Positions 7,142 to 14,039 of a DNA stretch of 23,337 nt are shown one piece after another. A program made the translations under genes and the position numbers. Below the pieces are notes generated by a model. The model had not been told where the DNA came from and did no database searches. It was given only the letters and a program-made list of their open reading frames with translations. Source of the DNA: Gallibacter sp963634825 (GTDB lineage Bacteria > Bacillota > Clostridia > Peptostreptococcales > Anaerovoracaceae). Position 1 is the first letter of the stretch. Each line of letters starts with the position of its first letter. The DNA lies in assembly GCA_963634825.1 (NCBI GenBank), contig CAVHCP010000015.1, forward strand, positions 1 to 23,337, given 5' to 3'.

Positions 7142-7273
7142 ATGCACAAATGTAGCATTTGTGATACTCGTTATCACATCGTACCATTTCGACATGGTTA
7201 TATATGCGAAAATTGCATAACACGAATAAAACGGCTCAATGATGTAGAGCGTAGCGGAGAAACAATTTTATAG
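7142..7273 (+). CDS. 43-aa two-CxxC zinc-ribbon microprotein
   Basis: A short gene encodes 43 residues beginning MHKCSIC and containing a second knuckle, YICENCITRIKRLND. Cysteines 4, 7, 22 and 25 form two CxxC pairs separated by 14 residues, a spacing suited to one zinc site. The gene looks real: GGAGGAGG lies only a few nt before the ATG, a plausible promoter sits at 7019-7046, and it stands alone between the divergent hydrolase and convergent rluD. The pattern (CxxC, short linker, CExC, then a basic helix) recalls the anti-sigma-G factor Gin/CsfB and other small treble-clef proteins. That resemblance is by eye only and does not establish function. The basic helix after the second knuckle could bind nucleic acid or a protein partner. 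No neighbour suggests a pathway. Confidence 0.72.
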   Translation: MHKCSICDTRYHIVPFRHGYICENCITRIKRLNDVERSGETIL

Positions 7274-7312
7274 AGGGCAATTGTAATCTGTGAATATAAC
7301 AAATCATATAAC

Positions 7313-7411
7313 GCTCCTGCTTTGCCTCGCAAATGCGGGAGCATATACGGGCTATATGTCAGTTGTCATATTCGTGGTAGGCTCAGCGGCGACCATGCGG
7401 TCGCGGCTGAG
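7313..7411. repeat. Three tandem inverted repeats in the intergenic region
   Basis: Within 100 bp there are three hairpins. One at 7313-7342 has GCTCCTGC plus TTTGC pairing with GCAAA plus GCGGGAGC and one bulged base. One at 7342-7358 has CATATA/TATATG around a 5-nt loop. One at 7382-7411 has arms of 13 with one mismatch and the loop ATGC. None is followed by a T-run on either strand, so they are not ordinary intrinsic terminators, though they might end transcription from both sides. Alternatives are a structured small RNA, a 3' UTR of the microprotein gene, or an interspersed repeat. Confidence 0.6.
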
Positions 7412-7457
7412 TTCCTATGTCAAAAGCTATTGCCTCAAGTTATACTAATCAATCTTG

Positions 7458-8414
7458 TCAATCTTGATTTTGCCTTTTTCTCAATTTCAAAAGGACATCC
7501 TCAAAGTCCTTTGGCAGTTTACTTTTAAATTCTATATATTCCCCCGTAGTAGGGTGAGTGATGCCAAGCATGTATGCGTGAAGCATCTGTCTTTTTGCTC
7601 CAAGCTTATTTTTGTCCGGTCCGTATACGCTATCGCCTAATATCGGATGTTTTATATATGACATATGGACTCTTATCTGGTGCGTCCTGCCTGTTTCAAG
7701 TTTGCACTCTATAAGTGTGAAATCACCAAAGCGCTCCAAAATCTTATAATGCGTAACTGCATTCCTCACTCCGTCCCTTTCATCACTTTCAAAAACACTT
7801 TGCTTTTTCCGGTCTTTTGGATTCCTGCCTATCGGCATATCTACTGTACCGACATCGTCTGCAAAATTATTATAAACAATCGCACAATATCGCCTGTTTA
7901 GCGTATGTTCCTTTAATTGCTTTGCAAGTGCATTGTGGGCTTTGTCATTTTTGGCAACCATCAATATACCGCTTGTATCCTTGTCAATCCTATGGACTAT
8001 GCCCGGTCTTATGATACCATTTATAGATGAAAGCTTATCTTTGCAATGATACATAAGCGCATTTACAAGCGTATCAGTATAATTCCCTGCTGCCGGATGC
8101 ACAACCATCCCTGCCGGTTTATCGACTATTATCAAATCATCATCTTCAAAAAGTATATCAAGCGGTATGTTTTGTGGCTCTATATCAAGCATCTTTGGCT
8201 CCGCAATAAAGCAACTAACCTCATCTCCCTCGGTTATCTTATACTTTTTGGAATCACACAGCTCTCCATTTACAAAAATATTGCCTTCCTCTATGTTTTT
8301 TTGTAAAAAGCTTCTTGAAAACTCCTCTGTATTTTCGGCAACAAAAATATCGATACGCTTACCATCGTCTGTTTTGCCTGCTATAAATTTAAATTCGCTT
8401 TTTGATTGCACCAT
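7458..8414 (-). CDS. rluD: RluA/RluD family 23S rRNA pseudouridine synthase
   Basis: This is a 318-aa enzyme converting uridine to pseudouridine in large-subunit rRNA. An N-terminal S4-like RNA-binding domain (about 15-75, with RSFLQKNIEEGNIFVNG) precedes the catalytic domain. The catalytic motif HRIDKDTSG places the Asp at residue 144. DDLIIVDKPAGMVVHPA (91-107) and ETGRTHQIRVHM are further family signatures. The exact target uridines cannot be read from sequence, so the RluD label is by family and by the lspA neighbour (lspA-rluD is a standard Firmicute pair). AAGGAAG lies 4 nt before the ATG, and the gene follows lspA by 17 nt in the same operon. No conventional terminator follows it. Confidence 0.93.
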   Translation of the reverse strand: MVQSKSEFKFIAGKTDDGKRIDIFVAENTEEFSRSFLQKNIEEGNIFVNGELCDSKKYKITEGDEVSCFIAEPKMLDIEPQNIPLDILFEDDDLIIVDKPAGMVVHPAAGNYTDTLVNALMYHCKDKLSSINGIIRPGIVHRIDKDTSGILMVAKNDKAHNALAKQLKEHTLNRRYCAIVYNNFADDVGTVDMPIGRNPKDRKKQSVFESDERDGVRNAVTHYKILERFGDFTLIECKLETGRTHQIRVHMSYIKHPILGDSVYGPDKNKLGAKRQMLHAYMLGITHPTTGEYIEFKSKLPKDFEDVLLKLRKRQNQD

Positions 8415-8431
8415 TTTACTTCCTTATATTT

Positions 8432-8893
8432 TTAACTACATTCCACATCCTGTGGCTTTGGCTTTTCAAAAAACCAAATACTTATGCACAAAAGCACGCA
8501 ACCCACGGTCGCTGATATGTCCGCAAAGTTAAATATCGCAAACCATTTAAAGCTGATATAGTCTGTCACCGAACCAAATACAATCCTGTCAAATATATTC
8601 GAAGCTCCGCCTGCAAGTATCATCATAATACTGATGCTAAAAATCGGTCTGAACTTTTCTCGATATTTTAACCATAAAAGATAAATTATAACGAGTGCGA
8701 TGATCGGCACAACTATCAAAAATAACCTGCTTCCGGACAGCATACCAAAAGCCATACCGTCATTTTCGATATATTTTATCGAAAAAAAATCAGATATGAC
8801 CTGTATGCTCTGGCCGAGCGTCATATTGTGCCTTATCAAAATTTTTATTAACTGATCTACAAATATTATTGCTATAAGCAAAATATAATACAT
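8432..8893 (-). CDS. lspA: Lipoprotein signal peptidase II
   Basis: LspA is an integral membrane aspartyl protease that removes signal peptides from prolipoproteins after lipidation. The 153-aa chain has four hydrophobic segments (about 2-20, 57-75, 85-103, 123-142). The catalytic dyad is Asp102 in SNIFDR and Asp125 in FNFAD, and the conserved IENDGMAFG lies at 42-50. The start ATG at 8893 is needed to keep the first helix and its DQLIK motif. No SD sequence lies directly before it. Instead GAGGAGG is separated from it by a GC hairpin and a T-run. It is followed 17 nt later by rluD. Confidence 0.94.
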   Translation of the reverse strand: MYYILLIAIIFVDQLIKILIRHNMTLGQSIQVISDFFSIKYIENDGMAFGMLSGSRLFLIVVPIIALVIIYLLWLKYREKFRPIFSISIMMILAGGASNIFDRIVFGSVTDYISFKWFAIFNFADISATVGCVLLCISIWFFEKPKPQDVECS

Positions 8894-8894
8894 A

Positions 8895-8922
8895 TAAAAA
8901 ACTACGGGGCAAAACTGCCCCG
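8895..8922 (-). terminator. Terminator-like hairpin between divIVA and lspA
   Basis: On the minus strand CGGGGC (8917-8922) pairs with GCCCCG (8905-8910), extended inward by A-T pairing, and is followed by TAGTTTTTTAT. It has the form of an intrinsic terminator ending the divIVA transcript. AGGAGG lies immediately before the hairpin and the lspA ATG two bases after the T-run. The same structure may therefore bring a distant SD close to the start codon. Confidence 0.75.
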
Positions 8923-8935
8923 CCTCCTCTTGCTT

Positions 8936-9535
8936 TTAGTCATACTTGATATTTATCATCGTTTTTTTATCGTCATCTGTTATTTCCTGTGCATCTCTTT
9001 CTATCTTTTCTTCAAGAGTATTTTTTTCTTCAATACTATCCTTTACAGGAAAATCATCTTCCATAAGAGCCTTTAGTTTATCTATATTGATGTTTTCCGA
9101 AGTTTTTTCGAAGTCCTCAAGATGCCTTGTCAAAAGGTTTTTGTATTCCTTTTTGAATTCCTCATAGCTTCTTGTCAGCTCTGCGCTCTCTGTTGCTACC
9201 TGCTCTGCTTTAATCTTTGCGTCCTTGATGATAATAGCCGCATCCATTTCTGCATTTTCTACAAGTGCATTTGCTCTCTTTTCGGAGCTTACAGCAAGAT
9301 CATCCATCAGCTTCTTTGCAGTCTCGAGCGTTTCTTTAACTGTTATATCGCTACCGCCAATCGAATCCTGATCTTTTTTTAGAGTTGCTATCTGCGCCTT
9401 TAGATTGAGATTTTCCTTCATCAGCTTCTCTAAGTCAAGCGTGATAAGGTCTAAAAACATATCTACTTCTTCCTCATCGTAGCCTCTAAATCCCTTTGTG
9501 AATTCTTTATTTTGTATATCTGCCGGTGTTATCAT
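8936..9535 (-). CDS. divIVA: DivIVA domain protein
   Basis: DivIVA is a coiled-coil scaffold that binds curved membrane at poles and septa and recruits division or cell wall proteins. The N-terminal lipid-binding domain is typical (MITPADIQNKEFTKGFRGYD then EEEVDMFLDLI, residues 1-31). A long, mostly helical coiled-coil region runs to about residue 165 and ends in a charged tail. The product is 199 aa. GGAGGT lies 5 nt before the ATG, and the gene starts 3 nt after the sepF stop. The sepF-divIVA order is a hallmark of Gram-positive division clusters. A terminator-like hairpin follows. Confidence 0.94.
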   Translation of the reverse strand: MITPADIQNKEFTKGFRGYDEEEVDMFLDLITLDLEKLMKENLNLKAQIATLKKDQDSIGGSDITVKETLETAKKLMDDLAVSSEKRANALVENAEMDAAIIIKDAKIKAEQVATESAELTRSYEEFKKEYKNLLTRHLEDFEKTSENINIDKLKALMEDDFPVKDSIEEKNTLEEKIERDAQEITDDDKKTMINIKYD

Positions 9536-9538
9536 TTT

Positions 9539-10015
9539 TTACCTCCAAGTATCTGTATCCATAGTTTCAAACTCAAAATCCTCAGTAGGCTTCTTCTCGC
9601 TTGCTGATATATCAACATTGTCAGGAGCAAAAACAAAAATGTTATTTGCTATTTTCTGAACATTGCCATTTAGAGCATATGTTGCACCGCTCAGAAAATC
9701 AAAAATTTTCCTTGCTGTTTCTGCGTCTATATCTTCTAAATTGATTATTACCGGTTTTCTTTCCTTTAGTGAATCTACAAGCTTTGGAGATTCTTCGAAA
9801 GAGCTTGGTTCGATTACCACCAGCTTCATCATCTCGCTTATACCTCCCACATGCACAAGATTGTTTTCTCTTGCAGGTTGCCTTGCAAATCTTGGCTTTT
9901 CTCTTTGCGGTCTTTCGACTCTTCGTTCTTCTTCAAATTCGTCATATTCGAATTCTTCATCATCGAACTCATCTCCGATTCCCACTAAATCCTTAAATTT
10001 TCCAAATACGCTCAT
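9539..10015 (-). CDS. sepF: Cell division protein SepF
   Basis: SepF is a membrane-tethering partner of FtsZ that forms rings and aligns FtsZ filaments at the septum. The 158-aa protein has an N-terminal short amphipathic segment (MSVFGKFKDLVGIG), then a very acidic linker (about 15-32) turning basic (33-50). The SepF core (about 55-135) includes KLVVIEPSSFEESPKLVD and KPVIINLEDIDAETARKIFDFL. AAGGAGG lies 7 nt before the ATG. It sits between yggS and divIVA, as in most Firmicutes, and is probably cotranscribed with both. Confidence 0.95.
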   Translation of the reverse strand: MSVFGKFKDLVGIGDEFDDEEFEYDEFEEERRVERPQREKPRFARQPARENNLVHVGGISEMMKLVVIEPSSFEESPKLVDSLKERKPVIINLEDIDAETARKIFDFLSGATYALNGNVQKIANNIFVFAPDNVDISASEKKPTEDFEFETMDTDTWR

Positions 10016-10033
10016 TGCTTTCCTCCTTAAACA

Positions 10034-10696
10034 TTAATACACTCTGCTTCCAAAGATTGCACTTCCGACTCTTACCATATTGGCGCCTTCTTCGATAGCT
10101 ACGATATAATCATGAGACATTCCCATAGACAAATATTTAAAATCCAAACGCGGATGTTTTTCCTTTTTATATTCGTTAAAGAGCTCTGCAACTTTCGCAA
10201 AATATCCTCTCACATCCTCCGGATCCTCTGCAAAAGGAGCTACAAACATCAGCCCTTTTATATTTATATTTTCGCAAGTTTTTAAAATCTCATCTATCAA
10301 GCCCGCAAGCTCATCTGTGGCAACTCCGAATTTTGATTGCTCATCTGCTGCATTTACCTGCACAAGCACATCTGCTATTTTGCCTATCTGTTTTGCTCTT
10401 TTGTCTATCTCATGTGCAAGCTTTAGCGAATCAAGCGAATGTATCAAATCGACTTTGTCTATTATCGATTTTACCTTATTTGTTTGAAGATGACCTATCA
10501 TGTGCCAGCGGACAGGCTTTACTCTGTCATATTTTTCGAGAATCTCCTGCACTTTGTTTTCGCCTATATCCGTAACGCCGGCGTCAATTGCCTCATTTAT
10601 CTCGTCAACACCGTGCGTCTTTGTCACCGCTATGAGTAAAACATCGTCATTTAGCGTCTCTCTTATTTTTTTTAGATTGGCTTTTATATCTACCAT
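10034..10696 (-). CDS. YggS family pyridoxal phosphate homeostasis protein
   Basis: This 220-aa member of the YggS/PROSC (YlmE) family binds pyridoxal 5'-phosphate and helps balance vitamin B6 and amino acid pools. No enzymatic reaction is known for the family. The PLP-binding lysine is Lys26 in LLIAVTKTHG. The conserved stretches GENKVQEILEKY, WHMIGHLQTNK, and LSMGMSHDY with FGSRVY at the end are all present. It lies between the HlyD-like gene and sepF with short gaps, the usual place of this gene in division clusters. Confidence 0.94.
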   Translation of the reverse strand: MVDIKANLKKIRETLNDDVLLIAVTKTHGVDEINEAIDAGVTDIGENKVQEILEKYDRVKPVRWHMIGHLQTNKVKSIIDKVDLIHSLDSLKLAHEIDKRAKQIGKIADVLVQVNAADEQSKFGVATDELAGLIDEILKTCENINIKGLMFVAPFAEDPEDVRGYFAKVAELFNEYKKEKHPRLDFKYLSMGMSHDYIVAIEEGANMVRVGSAIFGSRVY

Positions 10697-10708
10697 GCTA
10701 TTTGCTCC

Positions 10709-11689
10709 TTACTCAGGATTTTTTAAAATCTCATCATAGACCTTGACAGTTTCAACCATCTGACCCTCTTCGTCATAAAATATATTTTCGGCTACTACCG
10801 TATTTGTACCGTCGGTGGCAAGCGATTTTATCTGCACAAATTTATTTTCGCCTGTCGTCTGTACGACATAAACCCCGCTTTTGCCATCCTTTCGTGTAAT
10901 GTACGTATTTTTTATAATAATACCGTCTATATCGGTTGTAATCAGCTTTATCTCCACATCTCTTGTGCTTGCGAATTTTTTGTAATACCTGTCGCAACTG
11001 AGTAGCAATTTATAGCCATCATCATCCTTTTGGATTGTTTCTATATAAAATTTAGTATCCGTCTGCTCGTCATCCTCAAATCTCACGGTAACGCTGTTGC
11101 CTTCCTCATATCGACTCTCATTTTTGCTATCTACCCAGCATACGATATACCATTTGCTTTGATCTGCAATCTTGTAGAGCGGTTGGCCTTTTGCCGCATA
11201 TTTGGACTTTACATCCTCCACCTTGCCCGCTTTTTTTGAGACAGTCTCTTTAGTCATCTTCTTGAAATTGTCTTTTGTAAAATATGCCTCATAACCGTCT
11301 ATATATGTGGAAAATACACCTTTTCTATTTGCATTTGTCACATTTTCGGAAACCGCGTCCTTGCCTATCCTATTTGTCAAATCTTCAAACTTGTTTGTCT
11401 TTTCGCTGTCCGATGTATCTTTTTCAAATGTAATCACCTGACTTCCTTTTTTTATCTGGTCGCCCTCATCTACCTTGTACGATACATCTCCCTTTGCATC
11501 GGCAGTATATACCGTCTCCGATCTGATCAAGTAACCTGTGGTATCCTCCTCCACATGAAGTGTGCCCGGTTCTATGGTCGCCGTAGGTGTCGCTTTTGCG
11601 ACGATTATTGGCACTATCTGAGTCACTACATATAGTATTATAACAATAAGTATAAATACAACTATTTGTTTTCTTTTTAATTTCGGCAT
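10709..11689 (-). CDS. HlyD-like membrane fusion / adaptor family protein
   Basis: The 326-aa protein has one N-terminal membrane helix (about residues 8-28) after a basic MPKLKRKQ start. A large extracytoplasmic part follows, containing a barrel-sandwich/lipoyl-like half (GDQIKKGSQVITFEKD) and a second half (AAKGQPLYKIADQSKWYIVCWVD) like the HlyD adaptor fold. The ATG at 11689 has GGAG 9 nt upstream; a TTG at 11704 would place that SD inside the gene. No ABC transporter or permease gene is nearby, so an export role is not supported by context. Related proteins in Clostridia occur next to yggS-sepF. Location in the trmD-to-divIVA series suggests cotranscription with division genes. Function is unknown. 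Confidence 0.75.
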   Translation of the reverse strand: MPKLKRKQIVVFILIVIILYVVTQIVPIIVAKATPTATIEPGTLHVEEDTTGYLIRSETVYTADAKGDVSYKVDEGDQIKKGSQVITFEKDTSDSEKTNKFEDLTNRIGKDAVSENVTNANRKGVFSTYIDGYEAYFTKDNFKKMTKETVSKKAGKVEDVKSKYAAKGQPLYKIADQSKWYIVCWVDSKNESRYEEGNSVTVRFEDDEQTDTKFYIETIQKDDDGYKLLLSCDRYYKKFASTRDVEIKLITTDIDGIIIKNTYITRKDGKSGVYVVQTTGENKFVQIKSLATDGTNTVVAENIFYDEEGQMVETVKVYDEILKNPE

Positions 11690-11716
11690 AAAACAATTCT
11701 CCAACTTTATTTTACA

Positions 11717-12448
11717 CTAAGTTGTATATTTTTCCAATATATTTTTTTCCTCTTTAGTCAAAGAATGTTGGGCTTTGCAATATTTTTCAAACATATCCGG
11801 CCTGTTTTGTTTTGTCAATAAAATGGACTGCTCATACTGCCAAAGATGTATATTTTTATGATGACCCGAGAGTAAAACCTCCGGTACCTCCATTCCGTTA
11901 AAAACCCTAGGTTTAGTATATTGCGGATATTCCAGCAGCCCCGAGTATACCGATTCCTCACTTGCCGAATTTATATCTCCAAGCACTCCGGGGACAAATC
12001 TCGCCACGGTATCAATCAGCACTATTGCCGCCGGTTCGCCACCCGTCAATATATAATCTCCGATCGAAATTTCTTCTATGTCAAAGTCATCCAACACGCG
12101 CTGGTCTATGCCTTCATAATGCCCGCACAAAATAACTATTTCGTCTTGGGTCGCAAGCTCCTGCACAAGTTCATGCGAGAGACTTTTGCCCTTTGGCGAC
12201 ATATATATTATTTTTTTGCTTCTTGCATTTACCGCCTCTAAGGCTCTTGATATAGGCTCTGCCATCATGAGCATACCCACGCCACCGCCAAATGGATAAT
12301 CATCGGCCCTGTTGTGCTTGTCAAGCGTATAATCCCTTATGTCGACCGTGTTTATTTTTAGTATTTCTCTTTCACACGCCTTGCCTATGATGCTTTCCTG
12401 TAATGCCGAAAACATCCCCGGGAAAAGCGTGAGTATATCAAATTTCAT
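11717..12448 (-). CDS. trmD: tRNA (guanine37-N1)-methyltransferase
   Basis: TrmD uses S-adenosylmethionine to methylate G37 next to the anticodon of tRNAs reading CNN and some other codons, preventing +1 frameshifts. The 243-aa SPOUT enzyme shows KFDILTLFPGMF at the N-terminus, PFGGGVGMLM (52-61), the knot motif CGHYEGIDQRV (108-118) and SIGDYILTGGEPAA (128-141). A C-terminal EVLLSGHHKNI also fits. The residue aligned with E. coli Asp169 is Glu165 here (SEES rather than TEDS), a change I believe is not rare in Clostridia. It overlaps the rimM 3' end by 11 nt, indicating coupling. Confidence 0.96.
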   Translation of the reverse strand: MKFDILTLFPGMFSALQESIIGKACEREILKINTVDIRDYTLDKHNRADDYPFGGGVGMLMMAEPISRALEAVNARSKKIIYMSPKGKSLSHELVQELATQDEIVILCGHYEGIDQRVLDDFDIEEISIGDYILTGGEPAAIVLIDTVARFVPGVLGDINSASEESVYSGLLEYPQYTKPRVFNGMEVPEVLLSGHHKNIHLWQYEQSILLTKQNRPDMFEKYCKAQHSLTKEEKNILEKYTT

Positions 12449-12947
12449 ATAAGCCGTCTATCTCCTTTACAATTATTTGTCCATTTGCCATATCTATATT
12501 CAATATAATTTCATCAACGCCCGGTATCAAAATCAACTTGCCATTTTCATTTTGCACCTCGTAAAGCCTCTGTGGCGCATTTGTATTTATGTCCTTTAGT
12601 ATGCCGACTTGCCTGCCCGCCTCCGTAACAACCTGCATGCCTACCATATCCTTTACATAGTAAACTCCCTGCGGCAATTTCTCAAGGTCTTCCTCTGCCA
12701 TAAGCACAAAGCTGTCCTTTAGCTCCTCGGCTTCGTTACGATCATCTATGCCTGCAAGCTTTATGATAACCGTCTGCCCTTTATATCGCACATTTAAAAT
12801 CTCATGCTCTTTATTTTCTTTTTCCGTGCCGACATAAAGTCTTTCGAGCTTCTTAAATCTGGTCGGTTCTTGTGCATAGCTGTATATTTTTACTTCGCCC
12901 TTTATACCGACAGCATTTACTATTTTACCTATGATGAGCTTTTTCAT
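12438..12947 (-). CDS. rimM: Ribosome maturation factor RimM
   Basis: RimM assists late assembly of the 30S head and binds protein S19. The 169-aa product has the N-terminal RimM barrel (LIIGKIVNAVGIKGEVKIYS) and a C-terminal PRC-barrel (GVYYVKDMVGMQVVTEAGRQ, then LYEVQNENGKLILIPGVDEII). I chose the ATG at 12947, which gives the family N-terminus and has AAAGG 7 nt upstream. A longer frame would add 19 residues with no family support. It begins the minus-strand series trmD to rluD. In many Firmicutes it follows rpsP and ffh, which are not upstream here. Confidence 0.95.
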   Translation of the reverse strand: MKKLIIGKIVNAVGIKGEVKIYSYAQEPTRFKKLERLYVGTEKENKEHEILNVRYKGQTVIIKLAGIDDRNEAEELKDSFVLMAEEDLEKLPQGVYYVKDMVGMQVVTEAGRQVGILKDINTNAPQRLYEVQNENGKLILIPGVDEIILNIDMANGQIIVKEIDGLYEI

Positions 12948-13085
12948 TTTTTTGCCTTTCTTTTGTCTGTAATATTGCCTCAGGTGGAAAGCAATGTCTG
13001 TCAATATTGTATCATACTCTGCTATAAATACCTAAGCATTGTTTAGATGTCGCTATTATATCCTCCGTTTGTAGGCTCTTGGTGT
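12948..13085. other. Intergenic region between rimM and tRNA-Arg promoter
   Basis: This divergent gap must hold the promoter for the rimM-to-rluD series. On the minus strand candidate -10 boxes exist (TATGAT and TATAAT-like sequences near 13005-13065), but none has a convincing -35 at the right distance. No ORF, repeat or known riboswitch was recognised. Confidence 0.3.
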
Positions 13086-13114
13086 TTGACAAATCCATGT
13101 CCATTATATATAAT
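13086..13114 (+). promoter_or_regulatory. Consensus promoter for tRNA-Arg
   Basis: TTGACA (13086-13091), exactly 17 nt, then TATAAT (13109-13114): a perfect sigma-A consensus. Transcription would begin about 27 nt before the tRNA 5' end. Confidence 0.88.
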
Positions 13115-13147
13115 TATTTTTGCTGTAATGATGACAAATAAGCACTC

Positions 13148-13224
13148 GCACCATTAGCTCAGCTGGATAGAGCAGTGCACTACGAATGCAAAGGTCGGGA
13201 GTTCGAATCTCTCATGGTGCACCA
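13148..13224 (+). tRNA. tRNA-Arg, anticodon ACG
   Basis: A full cloverleaf can be drawn: acceptor GCACCAT/ATGGTGC, D-stem GCTC/GAGC, anticodon loop CTACGAA giving ACG, T-loop TTCGAAT, discriminator A and an encoded CCA. The first anticodon base would be modified to inosine, reading CGU, CGC and CGA. It has its own promoter and terminator. Confidence 0.97.
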
Positions 13225-13237
13225 CAAATAAAACAGC

Positions 13238-13272
13238 AAAAGCCGTATAATTCAACGATTATACGGCTTTTT
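13238..13272 (+). terminator. Intrinsic terminator after tRNA-Arg
   Basis: AAAAGCCGTATAA (13238-13250) pairs with TTATACGGCTTTT (13259-13271) around an 8-nt loop and runs into a T-tract. The A-rich left arm means it could also act on minus-strand transcripts. Confidence 0.92.
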
Positions 13273-13309
13273 GTCGCTTATGATTATTTGCTTTTTAAGG
13301 GTATAGGGC

Positions 13310-13347
13310 AAAAAAGGAGTAACGGCATCAGTTCCGTTGCTCCTTTT
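13310..13347 (-). terminator. Intrinsic terminator after yajC
   Basis: Arms AAAAGGAGTAACGG (13312-13325) and CCGTTGCTCCTTTT (13334-13347) pair with one T-G wobble. On the minus strand the hairpin ends in TTTTTT. It lies about 13 nt after the yajC stop. Confidence 0.9.
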
Positions 13348-13359
13348 AGTTTGCAGATT

Positions 13360-13872
13360 TTAATTTTCGTCGTCTTTCGCCTCTGTGGCTTCTGCTACTT
13401 CCTCAGCAGTCTCTACAGCCGCCTGCTCAGGCTCTGTAACCTCTGTCTCCACAGCTTTAGCCTCGGCAGGTTCTGTTGCCTTATCGTCCTCAACGGCTTC
13501 TATCTCGACATCAAGTATTTCGTCCTTTGCAGGTTCATCCTTTGTAGCTGCCTTCTTGAGTTTCTTTGGCTTTGAAACTTTTTCTTCCAAAGTCTTTTCT
13601 TTTTTCTCAACAACCTGCGAAACTGACCATTTCATCATTTCAAATTTAACCTTGTCAGCTCCAACCTGTATTACGATTGTTTCGTCCTTTACCTTGACAA
13701 CCTTACCGCAAAGACCTCCGATTGTAACGATCGAATCGCCAACCTTGATATTAGATCTCATCGCATTTACTTCTTTTTCTTTTTTCTTTTGCGGTCTTAT
13801 GAGCATAAAGTACATAAGAGCTATAAGAAGTACTAAAGGTAATAATTGAAAATATATTGATTTACTATCCAT
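13360..13872 (-). CDS. yajC: Preprotein translocase accessory subunit YajC, long acidic tail
   Basis: YajC is a small inner-membrane protein associated with SecDF and the Sec translocon. One N-terminal membrane helix (about 8-26) is followed by the family signature MLIRPQKKKEKE and the cytoplasmic domain with IKVGDSIVTIGGLCGKVVKVKDETIVIQ. After about residue 90 the chain continues as roughly 80 residues rich in Lys, then Glu/Ala/Val/Thr, making 170 aa against about 90-110 in most YajC proteins. The ATG at 13872 has GGAGG 5 nt upstream; a TTG earlier would overlap that SD. It is separated from the usual tgt and secDF neighbours and sits between tRNA-Leu and a terminator. It may be cotranscribed with tRNA-Leu. 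Confidence 0.93.
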   Translation of the reverse strand: MDSKSIYFQLLPLVLLIALMYFMLIRPQKKKEKEVNAMRSNIKVGDSIVTIGGLCGKVVKVKDETIVIQVGADKVKFEMMKWSVSQVVEKKEKTLEEKVSKPKKLKKAATKDEPAKDEILDVEIEAVEDDKATEPAEAKAVETEVTEPEQAAVETAEEVAEATEAKDDEN

Positions 13873-13911
13873 TTTATCCTCCAAGCTTAAATTTATTATT
13901 TATAAATTTTA

Positions 13912-13998
13912 TGGTGCCGGCGGTGGGGGTCGAACCCACACGGTGTTGCCACCACGGGATTTTGAGTCCCGCACGTCTGCCAATTCCATCACGCCGGC
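13912..13998 (-). tRNA. tRNA-Leu, anticodon CAA
   Basis: This is an 87-nt class II tRNA with acceptor GCCGGCG pairing with its 3' arm, a long variable arm, anticodon loop CTCAAAA giving CAA (reads UUG), T-loop TTCGACC and an encoded CCA. It lies between mfd and yajC on the same strand. Confidence 0.96.
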
Positions 13999-14010
13999 TG
14001 ATACTCTGTA

Positions 14011-14039
14011 AGTATATCATTGTATCGACTCTATTTCAA
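14011..14039 (-). promoter_or_regulatory. tRNA-Leu promoter overlapping the mfd 3' end
   Basis: On the minus strand TTGAAA (14034-14039), 17 nt, then TATACT (14011-14016). The -35 lies inside the last codons of mfd, and the start would be only a few nt before the mature tRNA 5' end. No terminator separates tRNA-Leu from yajC, so this promoter may serve both. Confidence 0.72.

Noticed and set aside
7322..7528. A 68-codon plus-strand frame after the microprotein
   Set aside because: It starts at a TTG without SD, runs through two hairpins and into the antisense of rluD, with no domain features.
13890..13911. AT-rich inverted repeat between tRNA-Leu and yajC as a terminator
   Set aside because: The 8-bp arms are all A-T and no T-run follows in the minus direction, so it is probably simple AT-rich spacer.
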